Assembly: GCA_022071955.1 (NCBI GenBank)
Contig: JAJVIM010000022.1
Span: forward strand, 124,001-188,000
DNA from: Anaerolineae bacterium
GTDB taxonomy: Bacteria; Chloroflexota; Anaerolineae; 4572-78; J111
DNA: 64,000 nucleotides
Reading direction: 5' to 3'
The notes beneath the pieces were generated by a model, which made no database searches, had not been told where the DNA came from, and was given only the letters and a program-made list of their open reading frames with translations. The translations under genes and the position numbers were made by a program. Positions within the stretch are counted from its first letter, which is position 1, and the number at the start of each line of letters is the position of its first letter. Below are positions 16,341 to 25,062 of this stretch, piece after piece.

Positions 16341-17479
16341 TTCTGCTGCCCATTTTCGCGCTGCTGGCGCTGATTGTGATTGCCGCCATCGCTGTCCTCA
16401 ACACGCTCACCTTCCCCCGCCTCCGGCCGGTTCAGCCCGATGACTCACCGGCGGTTTCGCTGCTGGTCCCGGCCCGCAACGAAGCCGGAGTCATCGGCCC
16501 AACCGTGGCCCGATTGCTGGCCCAAAACTACCCCAATTTCGAGGTCATCCTGCTCGATGACCATTCCACAGACGGCACCGCCGCTATCGCCCGGCAGGCC
16601 GCTGGCGCTGACCCTCGTTTGCGAATTTTGGACGGCCAGCCACTCCCGGCCGGCTGGCTGGGCAAAAACTGGGCCTGCCGCCAATTGGCTCAGGCCGCTA
16701 CCGGCGACTGGCTCATTTTCACCGATGCCGACGTCCACTGGTCGCCCCCCGCGCTGAGCGCGCTGCTGGCGCAGGCCCGCTCCACCCGCGCCGACCTGCT
16801 GGCCGTGTGGCCCACGCAGCGCACCGTCACCTGGGGCGAACGGCTGGTGGTGCCGCTGATGGCGCTGGCGGTGTGGGGCTACCTGCCGCTGCCGCTGGTG
16901 CATCACAGCCCGTTTACCGCGTTTGCCGCGGCCAACGGCCAGTGTCTCGCCTTTCGCCGCGAAGCCTACACCCGCATTGGCGGCCACGAGCCGGTACGGG
17001 CTAACGTGCTGGAGGATGTCACGTTGGCCCGCCGAATTAAAGCCGCCGGGCTGCGCCTGCGATTGGTTGACGCCGCCGGGCTGATCGCCTGCCGCATGTA
17101 CCCGGACTGGCCGTCCGTACTATCTGGCTACGCGAAGAATATTTTGGCCGGCTACGGCAACTCGGTGGCGCTGCTGCTGCTGGCGGCGCTGTTTCACTGG
17201 CTGATTTTTGTGCTGCCCTGGCTGTGGCTGGCGTTTTGTTGGCTCACCCCGGCGCTGCCCGGCTGGCCCGGCTGGCCGCTGGCGCTGATCGGTTTGGGGC
17301 TGGGCGTCCGGCTGCTAACCGCCGCCGCCACCGGCCAACGGCTGCTCGATGGCTTGCTGCTGCCGGTGTCAGTTTTGCTGATGAGCCGTATCGCCGCCCA
17401 GGCTGTGTGGTGGCATTATCGCTACGGCGGCCCGCGCTGGAAGGGTCGGACCATCGTCGCGCGCGGCGCGCCCGGTTGA
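16337..17479 (+). CDS. Family 2 glycosyltransferase, probably carotenoid-modifying (CruC/CruG-like)
   Basis: 380 aa. An N-terminal membrane segment, then a GT-A domain: 'VSLLVPARNEAGVIGPTVARLL', 'EVILLDDHSTDGTAAIA', 'WLIFTDADVHWSPPALS' (DxD-like), 'AANGQCLAFRREAY..IGGH' and 'NVLEDVTLARRIKAAG'. The C-terminus has two or three membrane segments. The domain order and its operon with cruF fit the carotenoid glycosyltransferases that act after hydration. The ATG at 16337 overlaps the plsY stop. The acceptor is inferred from context only. Confidence 0.82.
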   Translation: MILLPIFALLALIVIAAIAVLNTLTFPRLRPVQPDDSPAVSLLVPARNEAGVIGPTVARLLAQNYPNFEVILLDDHSTDGTAAIARQAAGADPRLRILDGQPLPAGWLGKNWACRQLAQAATGDWLIFTDADVHWSPPALSALLAQARSTRADLLAVWPTQRTVTWGERLVVPLMALAVWGYLPLPLVHHSPFTAFAAANGQCLAFRREAYTRIGGHEPVRANVLEDVTLARRIKAAGLRLRLVDAAGLIACRMYPDWPSVLSGYAKNILAGYGNSVALLLLAALFHWLIFVLPWLWLAFCWLTPALPGWPGWPLALIGLGLGVRLLTAAATGQRLLDGLLLPVSVLLMSRIAAQAVWWHYRYGGPRWKGRTIVARGAPG

Positions 17480-17534
17480 ATCAATTTTAACTGTGGGAGC
17501 TGGACGGGGTGAGGGGAGCCGCCGCCGGGCGCCG

Positions 17535-18215
17535 TTACACCCGGTCGGCGTAAATTCCGCGGTATTCCGGCGGCAACAGTTGAGCCACCCGGATCATAAT
17601 TTCGTCGGTGAGCGCGGCCTTTTCCTCCCGCGAGAGCCGGTCGGTGGTTGGCGACTCCAGTTTGAACGGCTGGCCAAACACAACCTTAACCGGCCCGCGC
17701 CGCCGGCGCCGCCAGTGAGCAATAAAATCCTCGGTACCGGTAACGGCCACCGGTAAAATCTGGGCATCGCTGCGGAGGGCCAGCATGGCGGCTCCGTCTT
17801 TGGCCTCCTGCAACTGGCCGGTACGGCTGCGCGTACCTTCGGGGGCCAGCAAAATGCACTCCTGCTCCTTGAGTACCCGCAACGCCGATTTGATGGCGCT
17901 GGTATCAACCTCGTCGCGCTGCACGGGGATGCTGCCGCCCACGTTCATCACCCAGCCAAAAAAGGGCAGGCTGTAGGCTTCAATTTTAGCCAGCGGGATG
18001 ACAATGCGCGGCACCAGCATCCAAACCACCACCGGGTCAAACACAGTAATATGATTGATCACAATCACCACCGGGCCGCGCGCCGGAATATTTTCCAGGC
18101 CGCTCACGCTGGCCCGCAGCAGCACCAGCCGCAAAATTTTGCCCACCCAAAAAATGAGCCGGCGCATCGGCTTGTAACCGGGAATAGGACGGGCTGGCGT
18201 GCTACGCGTGCTCAT
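17535..18215 (-). CDS. plsC: 1-acyl-sn-glycerol-3-phosphate acyltransferase (PlsC family)
   Basis: 226 aa. PlsC motifs: 'VVIVINHITVFDPVVVW' (NHxxxxD in the variant NHITVFD), 'GGSIPVQRDEVD' and 'LLAPEGTRSRTGQLQEAKDGAAMLA' (xPEGTR). It makes phosphatidic acid from lysophosphatidic acid. The start at 18215 (ATG) overlaps the cmk 3' end; a TTG at 18230 is the alternative. The order cmk-plsC downstream of rluB and scpB is common in bacteria. Another possible role is acylation of carotenoid glycosides, given the neighbouring cluster. Confidence 0.88.
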   Translation of the reverse strand: MSTRSTPARPIPGYKPMRRLIFWVGKILRLVLLRASVSGLENIPARGPVVIVINHITVFDPVVVWMLVPRIVIPLAKIEAYSLPFFGWVMNVGGSIPVQRDEVDTSAIKSALRVLKEQECILLAPEGTRSRTGQLQEAKDGAAMLALRSDAQILPVAVTGTEDFIAHWRRRRRGPVKVVFGQPFKLESPTTDRLSREEKAALTDEIMIRVAQLLPPEYRGIYADRV

Positions 18216-18897
18216 TACAGCTCGTTTCAACCAGATGTTTCAACTGCTCAACTACCTGGGCAATGGTCAGGTTATCCGTATCAATAATGATGGCGTCAGC
18301 GGCGGGATGGGTGGGCGACACCGGGTTGTCGCGGTCCAGCGCATCACGTTGAATGATAGCGGCCAAAATTTGGTCGAAATCGGCGGGCCGGTTCTGCTCC
18401 AGCGATTGCCGGTAGCGGCGACGGGCGCGTTCTTCCGGCGAGGCCAGCAGGAATACCTTTAAATCGGCGTCGGGCAGCACCACCGTGCCGATGTCGCGGC
18501 CGGCCATCACCATCGAACCGGCGGCGGCAATTCGCCGCTGCTGGTTGGTGAGCGCTGTCCGCACCCGCGGGTACGACGACAGCCGCGAGACCAGGGCATC
18601 AACCTGCGGCTGGCGAATATCCCAGGTTACGTCGCGGCCGTCTACCCGCACGGTCGCCTGCCGGCCATCGGCCGGGCCATCGGCGGTAACGGTAATGGAA
18701 ATTTGCTCGGCGAGCTGCGACACGCCGGCCACGTCGGCCGGGTCAACGCCACGGTCCAGCACGGCCCAGGTAACGGCCCGGTACATCACGCCGGTGTCAA
18801 AATAAAGATAGCCGAGCTGCTCGGCCAGCAGCGCGGCCACGGTACTTTTGCCGGAGGCGGCAAAGCCATCGATGGCAATGGTTGACGGTTTGGACAA
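18202..18897 (-). CDS. cmk: Cytidylate kinase
   Basis: 231 aa, the usual Cmk length. 'TIAIDGFAASGKSTVAALLAEQLGYLYFDTGVMYRAVT' contains the P-loop and the CMP-binding start; 'GRDIGTVVLPDADLKVFLLASPEERARRR' and 'RDALDRDNPVSPTHPAADAIIIDT' are further family signatures. It phosphorylates CMP/dCMP. The TTG at 18897 is chosen, because GAGGAG (18902-18907) is positioned for it; the GTG at 18909 would overlap that site. Confidence 0.92.
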   Translation of the reverse strand: MSKPSTIAIDGFAASGKSTVAALLAEQLGYLYFDTGVMYRAVTWAVLDRGVDPADVAGVSQLAEQISITVTADGPADGRQATVRVDGRDVTWDIRQPQVDALVSRLSSYPRVRTALTNQQRRIAAAGSMVMAGRDIGTVVLPDADLKVFLLASPEERARRRYRQSLEQNRPADFDQILAAIIQRDALDRDNPVSPTHPAADAIIIDTDNLTIAQVVEQLKHLVETSCNEHA

Positions 18898-18918
18898 GAT
18901 TCTCCTCACAAAATAGAT

Positions 18919-19668
18919 TTATTTGACTGCCCGGCGCAGGCGGGCCACCTCAACAAAAGTGAGGTGCCGCCAGCGGCCCGGTTTGAGCCGGCCCAGTTTG
19001 ATTGGCCCCAGCCGCACCCGGATCAGCACTTTGACCGGGTGCTTGAGCGTTTTGGCGATAACCCGGATCTGTCGTTTGCGGCCTTCGGTGAGCACAATCC
19101 GCAGCCAGGTATCCTCGCCCTCCTCGTTCAGTTTTTCCACAATGGCCGGGGCCGAGGGCTGGCCCTCCACTTCGATGCCGCCTTCGCGCCAGCGAAACAG
19201 CTTGTCGGTGGAGGGTTTGCCGGTGACCAGCACGTGGTACTCTTTTTCAACGTGGTGGCTGGGGTGCATCAGTTTTTGGGTCAACTCGCCGTCGTTGGTC
19301 AGCAGCACCAACCCCTCGCTGTTGAAATCCAGCCGGCCCACCGGGTAAACGCGCTCCGGCACATCCACCAGATCGACCACCGTTTGGCGGCCGCGTTCAT
19401 CGCTGGCGGCGCTGAGCACATCGCGCGGCTTGTTCAAAATAATGTAAACCCGGTGTTCCTCTTTTTTGGCGATGGGTTCGCCGTCAACCGTGATGACATC
19501 GCGGCGCGGGTTGACTTTGACGCCCAGCTCGGTGACCACCCGGCGGTTAACCGCCACCCGACCGGCCAAAATCAGCTCCTCGCAGGCGCGGCGCGAGGCC
19601 ACCCCGGCGTGAGCCAGTACCTTTTGCAGCCGCTCTTCGGCGGTTTTTACCGTCGCTTTTTTGGTCAT
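18919..19668 (-). CDS. rluB: Ribosomal large-subunit pseudouridine synthase (RsuA/RluB family)
   Basis: 249 aa. An N-terminal S4 domain ('RLQKVLAHAGVASRRACEELILAGRVAVNR'), then the catalytic domain with 'PVGRLDFNSEGLVLLTNDGEL' (catalytic Asp in GRLD) and 'LTEGRKRQIRVIAK'. It isomerises uridine in 23S (RluB-like) or other rRNA; the exact site is inferred from its synteny with scpB. It overlaps the ferritin-like gene by 4 nt. Confidence 0.9.
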   Translation of the reverse strand: MTKKATVKTAEERLQKVLAHAGVASRRACEELILAGRVAVNRRVVTELGVKVNPRRDVITVDGEPIAKKEEHRVYIILNKPRDVLSAASDERGRQTVVDLVDVPERVYPVGRLDFNSEGLVLLTNDGELTQKLMHPSHHVEKEYHVLVTGKPSTDKLFRWREGGIEVEGQPSAPAIVEKLNEEGEDTWLRIVLTEGRKRQIRVIAKTLKHPVKVLIRVRLGPIKLGRLKPGRWRHLTFVEVARLRRAVK

Positions 19669-20951
19669 TCGCCGGCCTGCATTTCCGAAAGTTTGTGGCC
19701 AACGCTGGGCAGCGGCTGCGGCGGCTGCCGGTGCCGAAAGCCGGCGCGGTGATCCAGCCCGGCCTGCGCCAGCGCCATCAATTCATCCTGGCTGCCGCTG
19801 AACCACTCTTTGAGCTGGCGGCGGGCAATGTTCACGTGCAGCACTTCATCGGCCCAGTCAAAATCCTGAAACGTGGCCATCAACGGGTAGCGGGCCGAAT
19901 CGCGGCAAAATTCGTACTCCTCACGCTTGCCCGGCGGGTATTTCATCATCGACGCCTCCACGCCCAGGCCGAGCATGGCGTACATTTCCAGCGGGGTCAT
20001 TTCCAAAATCGAGGCTTCGTCAAAGGTGCGCATGGGCATCGCCGCCCGGTCGCCAAAAACGTCCTCGGTGGCAACCTCGCCAAAAATGGTGTGACGAATT
20101 TCGTCCCACAAATGGCGAGACAGATCGATGTAAAACGGCCACGGCTGGTCTTTGGTTTCCCACAGCACGTAGCCCAGCCCTTCGGCGGCGGTGATCTCAC
20201 TGAGGCGGGTGGCGATCATTTGCGCCAGCCGCTCATCAACGCGCATATTATCGACGTGCAAAAAATCCCAGATGCGGGTAAAGGTGTCATCGCGGCCCAG
20301 CCGGCGGGGGATAACATACGGCTCGGCGGCGCGGACGGGCCTGAGCGCGGCCGGGTCGGGCCGGTCGCAACCATCGATGCCGCCCGCCGCGGACAGGAGC
20401 GCGGCCAGCGTGCCGGCCCAGGCTTCGGCGGCCGGCTGCAAATCGGGCTGGCGGCGCAGCGCGTATTCAAACGCGGCCTGCAGCAAAGTCAAATGTTCTT
20501 CTTCTTCCACCAACGCCAGCTTCAACAGGCGCACCGTCGGCTGATCGGCCAGGGCGTTAGTTTGGGCCATGTACTCGCGGTAGGCTTGCAGGAGCGCCGG
20601 TTTGAACACCTGCGTGAGCGCTGCCAGCAGTTCAACCGTGTTGGCCGAATACATGGCCTCGTCAAAAACCAGGCTGAGGGCCTCATCCTGGCCGCGCATG
20701 GCCTTGTTTTTTGAAATGCGCAGTTCGGTGAGCCGCTGTTTGAGCTGATCGGCGTGCTCGGCGTCCTCGTACTGGGTGCGGCCCAACAGCAGTTTGATGT
20801 CCCACTCCGGCACAATAACCAGATGCGCGGCTTGCAGCAGCAGCAGGCGCTCTTCGGCGTAGGCCAACTTTTGCAGGCGGCGCACCGCCTCTTCTACCTG
20901 AAAGCCGGGCTGATGCACATTTTGCAGGCCGGCGTAGCGAAACGATGTCAT
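19665..20951 (-). CDS. Protein with two ferritin-like (di-iron) bundles, function unknown
   Basis: 428 aa, entirely helical by composition. Four E/D-x2-H motifs are seen: around E62-H66 ('YEDAEHADQ'), E150-H153 ('VEEEEHLTLL'), E284-H287 ('WDEIRHTIF') and E369-H372 ('WADEVLHVN'). They fall as two pairs, consistent with two tandem ferritin-like four-helix bundles, each able to hold a di-iron site. No known enzyme is recognised. It lies between scpB and rluB on the minus strand and overlaps rluB. The C-terminal tail (about 395-428) is Pro-rich. GAGGGG precedes the ATG. Confidence 0.7.
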   Translation of the reverse strand: MTSFRYAGLQNVHQPGFQVEEAVRRLQKLAYAEERLLLLQAAHLVIVPEWDIKLLLGRTQYEDAEHADQLKQRLTELRISKNKAMRGQDEALSLVFDEAMYSANTVELLAALTQVFKPALLQAYREYMAQTNALADQPTVRLLKLALVEEEEHLTLLQAAFEYALRRQPDLQPAAEAWAGTLAALLSAAGGIDGCDRPDPAALRPVRAAEPYVIPRRLGRDDTFTRIWDFLHVDNMRVDERLAQMIATRLSEITAAEGLGYVLWETKDQPWPFYIDLSRHLWDEIRHTIFGEVATEDVFGDRAAMPMRTFDEASILEMTPLEMYAMLGLGVEASMMKYPPGKREEYEFCRDSARYPLMATFQDFDWADEVLHVNIARRQLKEWFSGSQDELMALAQAGLDHRAGFRHRQPPQPLPSVGHKLSEMQAGE

Positions 20952-20987
20952 ACTTTTACCCCTCGTGAAATAAACGAATTGCGACCG

Positions 20988-21015
20988 GTAGGGACAGTTC
21001 GCGAACCGCCCCTAC
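20988..21015. repeat. 28-nt GTAGGGGCG palindrome, copy 3 (imperfect)
   Basis: Left half GTAGGGACAGTTCG, right half CGAACCGCCCCTAC, so two mismatches remain in the palindrome. It lies between scpB and the ferritin-like gene. Confidence 0.8.
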
Positions 21016-21024
21016 ATTGAATTT

Positions 21025-21636
21025 TCATCCGTTGGCGCCGTCCCGGTCGAGACTGGCCGGCTCTTCCGATTCTGCGCTGTCGTCATCCGCCGGACTGCTC
21101 TTTGGAAATTCAAGCTGCGGCAGATCGAGTTCCGGGAGCTGCTCCAAGCCATCGATGCCAAAATAGCGTAAAAATTCAAACGTAGTGCCAAACAGCACCG
21201 GATTGCCCACCGAATCGAGCCGACCCACTTCCTCAACCAGGCCGCGGCTGATGAGCGTGCGCAGCACGCCATCGCTGTTGACGCCGCGAATGGCTTCGAT
21301 TTGGGGGCGGGTGATGGGCTGGCGATAGGCCACAATGGCCAGCGTTTCCAGCGCCGGAGTGGACAGTTTGCCGGTGACGGTCAGGCCCAGAAAACGCTCA
21401 ATGGTGGCGGCCAGCTCCGGTGCGCTGACCAACTGAATTTTGTTGCCGTGCTGCTGCACGCGGATGCCGCGCTCGGCGGCGGTTTGGCGCAGGCTTTGCA
21501 GGGCGGCCTCCACCCGGGCCGGGCTGCATTCTACCGCCGAAGCCAGGTGGTTGATGGTCACCGGCTCGGAGGCGACAAAAAGCAGGCCTTCGATGATTTT
21601 GGTTAATTCCTGCTCGGTTAAGGGTTCTGTTGTCAT
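21025..21636 (-). CDS. scpB: Segregation and condensation protein B
   Basis: 203 aa. ScpB winged-helix pairs: 'IIEGLLFVASEPVTI' at the N-terminus, 'KLSTPALETLAIVAYRQPITRPQIEAIRGVNSDGVLRTL' centrally, and 'GRLDSVGNPVLFGTTFEFLRYFGI' towards the C-terminus. The acidic Pro/Ser tail (about 165-203) is unstructured. It acts with SMC and ScpA in chromosome segregation; scpA is not in the window. A GAGGTG site precedes the ATG. First gene of the minus-strand run scpB to plsC. Confidence 0.95.
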   Translation of the reverse strand: MTTEPLTEQELTKIIEGLLFVASEPVTINHLASAVECSPARVEAALQSLRQTAAERGIRVQQHGNKIQLVSAPELAATIERFLGLTVTGKLSTPALETLAIVAYRQPITRPQIEAIRGVNSDGVLRTLISRGLVEEVGRLDSVGNPVLFGTTFEFLRYFGIDGLEQLPELDLPQLEFPKSSPADDDSAESEEPASLDRDGANG

Positions 21637-21692
21637 GTCACCTCAAAGGTGCTATACTTTCGGCTTGATTTAGGAATTGCCCCTCCCCCCGA

Positions 21693-21806
21693 CCCCCTCC
21701 CCGTTTCCGGGGAGGGGGAGCAATTGTAAAGGTGAGTTTTTGAGCGGCTTCGCCGCTCAAAAACTCACCAAAGAAGCTTTTCTCCCCCTTCCCAAAGGGA
21801 AGGGGG
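21693..21806. repeat. Composite palindromic repeat, copy 3 (both flanking hairpins)
   Basis: Hairpin A (21693-21702 / 21709-21718), central perfect 18-bp inverted repeat (21731-21748 / 21752-21769, loop TTC, tip GCGGC-TTC-GCCGC) and hairpin B (21784-21793 / 21797-21806, loop AAA). It sits between divergent scpB and the lipoprotein gene. Confidence 0.9.
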
Positions 21807-21876
21807 AAGGGGGGATGGGGTTCAAATATAAACTTAAAACTACATCAGATGAACACAAGGAGTTCAGCAACCTATC

Positions 21877-22440
21877 GTGCTTGGTTTTAGAAAATCTTTT
21901 GCTATTTTAGCGGTGCTGGTGTTAACCAGCCTGGCTTGCAGCCTGGGCGGCAACTCGCCGGAAATTGCGCCGCCGGGCGGGCCGGTGCCCGTCAATGAAG
22001 AATCGGCGGACCGGTTGAAACAGAATTTTTATCAGGCGCTGCAAGAAGCCACCTCAACCCACGAAGCCCAACTCCGGGTCACTAACGAAGAAATCACCTC
22101 GCTGTTTGCCAAAGAACTGGCCGAAACCGGCCGCATCCCGCTGAGCAACCCGCAAATCTGGTTTACCAACGGGCGAATTTATCTGACCGGCGGGGTAAAA
22201 CCGGCCGGCCCGCTTGAATTCAACTCGCTGATTGTGGCCACCGCCGTGGTTGATAACGGCCAGCTCAAAGTTAACGTGCAAGAAGCCCAAATGGGCATGT
22301 TCGGTTTTCCCGACGCTATTTTGGAATCGGCCACCGACACGGTGAACGAAACGCTGGCCGGTATTTTGATCGATATGGATATCACCCGGCTGGAAATTCT
22401 GGAGGGTGAAATGTTTGTGGTCGGCAAGCGCCCCGGCTAG
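21877..22440 (+). CDS. Predicted lipoprotein of unknown function
   Basis: 187 aa. A signal peptide ends in the lipobox 'LTSLAC' (Cys21). The mature part, about 165 aa, has an N-terminal Gly/Pro-rich linker and then an alternating beta/helix pattern ('NPQIWFTNGRIYLTGGV', 'NSLIVATAVVDNGQLKVNV') reminiscent of small lipid-binding beta-grasp or LolA/DUF2993-like folds; I do not recognise a specific family. GTG start; an AAGGAG lies 14 nt upstream, which is long. It converges on ftsY with a CTAG overlap. Confidence 0.72.
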   Translation: MLGFRKSFAILAVLVLTSLACSLGGNSPEIAPPGGPVPVNEESADRLKQNFYQALQEATSTHEAQLRVTNEEITSLFAKELAETGRIPLSNPQIWFTNGRIYLTGGVKPAGPLEFNSLIVATAVVDNGQLKVNVQEAQMGMFGFPDAILESATDTVNETLAGILIDMDITRLEILEGEMFVVGKRPG

Positions 22441-23360
22441 GCCGCAAACAAACCATCGACAAAGGCCTGGGCCTCAAACGGCATCAGATCGTCCACTTTT
22501 TCGCCCACGCCCACAAAGCGCACCGGCACGCCCAGCGTTTTGCCGATGGCAAACACCACCCCGCCCTTGGCTGTGCCATCGAGCTTGGTCAGCACCACAC
22601 CGGTAATTTCTACCGCTTCTTTGAAGTGCTTGGCCTGCGACACGGCATTTTGACCGGTGGTGGCGTCGAGCACCAGCAGGGTTTCGTGGGGGGCGGCGTG
22701 GACCTGTTTGCGGGCAATGCCGCGCAGCTTTTCCAACTCTTTCATCAAATTGAATTTGGTATGCAGCCGCCCGGCGGTATCGATAATAACCATATCGGCC
22801 TTGCGCGCCTGGGCGCTTTTGATGGCATCGAACACTACCGCGCCGGGGTCGGCGTTGGGCTGGTGGGCAATTACCGGCACCCCGGCCCGCTCGCCCCAAA
22901 TTTTGAGCTGGTCGATGGCGGCGGCGCGGAAGGTATCGGCCGCGGCCAACACCACGTGGCGGCCCTGCTGCTGGTAAAGTTTGGCCAGTTTGGCAATGGT
23001 GGTTGTTTTGCCGGAACCATTCACTCCCACCACCAGAATAACAGTCAACAGCCGCGGTTTTTCAACCTGCGACGGAATGTCGCCTTCGAGCAGCTTCACC
23101 ATTTCTTCTTTTAAAATACGCTGCGCTTCAATAGCTTTGGTCACGCCTTCGCGGCTCACCCGCTCGCGGACGGTATCCAGCAGTTCGGTGGTGGTTTCTA
23201 CGCCCACGTCCGCCTGAATCAGCAGCGCCTCCAAATCATCCCATAAATCGGGGGTAATGTCGCCGCCGCCGAGCAGGCTGGTAATCTGCCCAAAAACGGA
23301 ATTACGGGTGCGGGTCAAGCTCTCCTTGATCTTGTTGCCGCCAAAACCAAATTTAAACAT
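22437..23360 (-). CDS. ftsY: Signal recognition particle receptor FtsY
   Basis: 307 aa, NG domain only, without the long acidic A domain of enterobacteria. 'VVGVNGSGKTTTIAKLA' (G1), 'AADTFRAAAIDQL', 'IIDTAGRLHTKFNLMKEL' (G3), 'VLTKLDGTAKGGVVFAI' (G4) and 'FVGVGEKVDDLMPF' are all present. It docks the SRP-ribosome complex at the membrane. Candidate promoter at 23403-23431. Stop overlaps that of the converging lipoprotein. Confidence 0.96.
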   Translation of the reverse strand: MFKFGFGGNKIKESLTRTRNSVFGQITSLLGGGDITPDLWDDLEALLIQADVGVETTTELLDTVRERVSREGVTKAIEAQRILKEEMVKLLEGDIPSQVEKPRLLTVILVVGVNGSGKTTTIAKLAKLYQQQGRHVVLAAADTFRAAAIDQLKIWGERAGVPVIAHQPNADPGAVVFDAIKSAQARKADMVIIDTAGRLHTKFNLMKELEKLRGIARKQVHAAPHETLLVLDATTGQNAVSQAKHFKEAVEITGVVLTKLDGTAKGGVVFAIGKTLGVPVRFVGVGEKVDDLMPFEAQAFVDGLFAA

Positions 23361-23402
23361 TCGTGTTCCTCAATTCTCTGGAGCTTAAGTCAAACGAGCA
23401 AC

Positions 23403-23431
23403 ATTATAGTACAGTCGGCAGTGGATTCAAA
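23403..23431 (-). promoter_or_regulatory. Candidate ftsY promoter
   Basis: On the minus strand, TTTGAA (23431-23426), 17-nt spacer, TATAAT (23408-23403). Predicted start near 23396. Confidence 0.6.
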
Positions 23432-23452
23432 ACTTGATATTTTGTGACTTGC

Positions 23453-23481
23453 TTGTCGATTGTTAGAAGATAGACTATACT
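23453..23481 (+). promoter_or_regulatory. Candidate promoter of the GAF-domain gene
   Basis: TTGTCG (23453-23458), 17-nt spacer, TATACT (23476-23481). Predicted start near 23488, about 34 nt upstream of the ATG at 23522. Confidence 0.68.
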
Positions 23482-23521
23482 GATAGAAATTTCAAAACAA
23501 AAACCACCGCGAGGAAATGCG

Positions 23522-24136
23522 ATGGACTCAGCCACTTTAAGATTTTTGCAACAGGAAAACGCCCGGCTGCGCGAAGATAATGAAACCCTTCGCGCCGAAA
23601 ATTTTGCCCTGCGCGGTTATGTGGCTGCTCTGGAAGAACTTCAGCGAGCCGCCGGGGAAATCATCTCCGAAAACGATCTGTTTGAGCTGCTGGACAAAAT
23701 TCTGGCCAGCGCGATGGCCATGCTTCAGGCGGAAGATGGTTCGCTGATGCTGCTGGACGAAGACACCGGCGATCTGGAATTTGTGCTGGTACACAGCGAC
23801 ATCCAGCACCAACTGCGGGGCTATCGCATTCCCACCGACCGGGGCATTGCCGGCTGGGTTGTGACCCATCGCCAGCCGTTGATTGTCAACACCCCCCACC
23901 AGGATTGGCGTTTTTCCCGCCAGATTGACACCGAATTTAACTTTTCTACCCGCTCGCTGATGGCCGTACCGCTGGCGGCTCGCGGCAGGGTCATCGGCGT
24001 GATAGAACTGCTCAACAAGCGCAACGGCGAGGAATTTGCCGAAACCGATAAAACGCTGCTTTCCATTTTGGGGCAAATTGCCGGCGCGACCCTGCTGGAA
24101 CTCGACGATCGGTTGAAAGCCGCCGAAGCCGCCTAA
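23522..24136 (+). CDS. Coiled-coil plus GAF-domain protein
   Basis: 204 aa. A short N-terminal coiled coil (about 5-45, Leu/Glu/Arg heptads) leads into a GAF domain (about 45-195: 'AMLQAEDGSLMLLDE', 'YRIPTDRGIAGWVVTHRQPLIVNTP', 'SLMAVPLAARGRVIGVIELLNK'). There is no output domain, so it is either a ligand-binding adaptor or a stand-alone sensor for a kinase elsewhere. Stop overlaps that of mevalonate kinase (CTAA). Confidence 0.85.
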   Translation: MDSATLRFLQQENARLREDNETLRAENFALRGYVAALEELQRAAGEIISENDLFELLDKILASAMAMLQAEDGSLMLLDEDTGDLEFVLVHSDIQHQLRGYRIPTDRGIAGWVVTHRQPLIVNTPHQDWRFSRQIDTEFNFSTRSLMAVPLAARGRVIGVIELLNKRNGEEFAETDKTLLSILGQIAGATLLELDDRLKAAEAA

Positions 24137-25062
24137 CGGATTTCGGTAACAATGACGCCGCTGGCCCCGGCGGCCACCAGCGCGGTTTGCACTGCCGCCA
24201 CAATCTCCGGCGGCACCAGCGCGATCATATTTCCGCCCCCGCCCGCGCCGGACAGCTTGGCCCCCCACGCGCCGGCCGCCCGCGCCGCAGCAATCAACCC
24301 GGCCAACTCCGGCGAAGAAACGCCCATCGCTTCCAAAATTTCCTGGTTTTCATCCATCAATTTGCCCAGCGCCGAAACAGCCACCACTTCCTGTTCGATG
24401 GCGAGTTTGGCGTGGCGGGCAATCACCGCGATTTCATCAAAATAGCCTTCGTAGCGCTGGGGATTGGCCTGCCAGCGCTGGCGCAACGCGCCAACCACCC
24501 GGCGGGTGGGCGCAACCACGCCGGTATCGCCGATGACCAACGTAAAAGGCCGGGCCACGCGCAGCCGCTGGATGGGCCGTTCTTTGATAAAATAGACCGG
24601 TTGGGCAAAGGCGATGACGGTGTTATCGATGCCGGAGGGGGTGCCGTGGTGCAGTTTTTCCACTTCAAACACCAGCGCCGAAACATCGGCCGGCGAAAGG
24701 GAACGTCCCAAAAATCCGGCCAGCGCCCGCACCACCGCGGCGGAAATGGCCGCGCCGCTGCCCAGCCCGCGGCCCAGCGGAATAGTAGACTGGACGGTGA
24801 GCGTGCCGGGCGGAAGTTCATCCAGCGTAAAATGGGCCAGCGCCGCCCGAATAGCAGCGGCCAGCGGTTCGTCCGGCAGGGCATCGCGCAGCCAAAAATC
24901 CCGGGCCAAATCCGGCGCAATCACGCGAAACCCCGGCCCACCGGCTTCGATCTGCGCCGAAGCGGAGACATTGAACACCGGCGCGGCGATAGCCGGACGG
25001 CCGTAAACCACGCTGTGTTCGCCAAATAAAATGACTTTGCCGGGCGCCGAGGCAGTGATCAC
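24133..25062 (-). CDS. mvk: Mevalonate kinase
   Basis: 309 aa, a GHMP kinase. 'ASAPGKVILFGEHSVVYGRPAIA' at the N-terminus, the ATP-binding 'PLGRGLGSGAAISAAVVRAL' and the C-terminal 'KLSGAGGGGNMIAL'. It makes 5-phosphomevalonate and points to a mevalonate-type isoprenoid route, which could feed the carotenoids encoded near 14 kb. GTG start, overlapping the stop of the upstream membrane-protein gene (GTGA). Other mevalonate-pathway genes are not present here. Confidence 0.92.
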   Translation of the reverse strand: MITASAPGKVILFGEHSVVYGRPAIAAPVFNVSASAQIEAGGPGFRVIAPDLARDFWLRDALPDEPLAAAIRAALAHFTLDELPPGTLTVQSTIPLGRGLGSGAAISAAVVRALAGFLGRSLSPADVSALVFEVEKLHHGTPSGIDNTVIAFAQPVYFIKERPIQRLRVARPFTLVIGDTGVVAPTRRVVGALRQRWQANPQRYEGYFDEIAVIARHAKLAIEQEVVAVSALGKLMDENQEILEAMGVSSPELAGLIAAARAAGAWGAKLSGAGGGGNMIALVPPEIVAAVQTALVAAGASGVIVTEIR

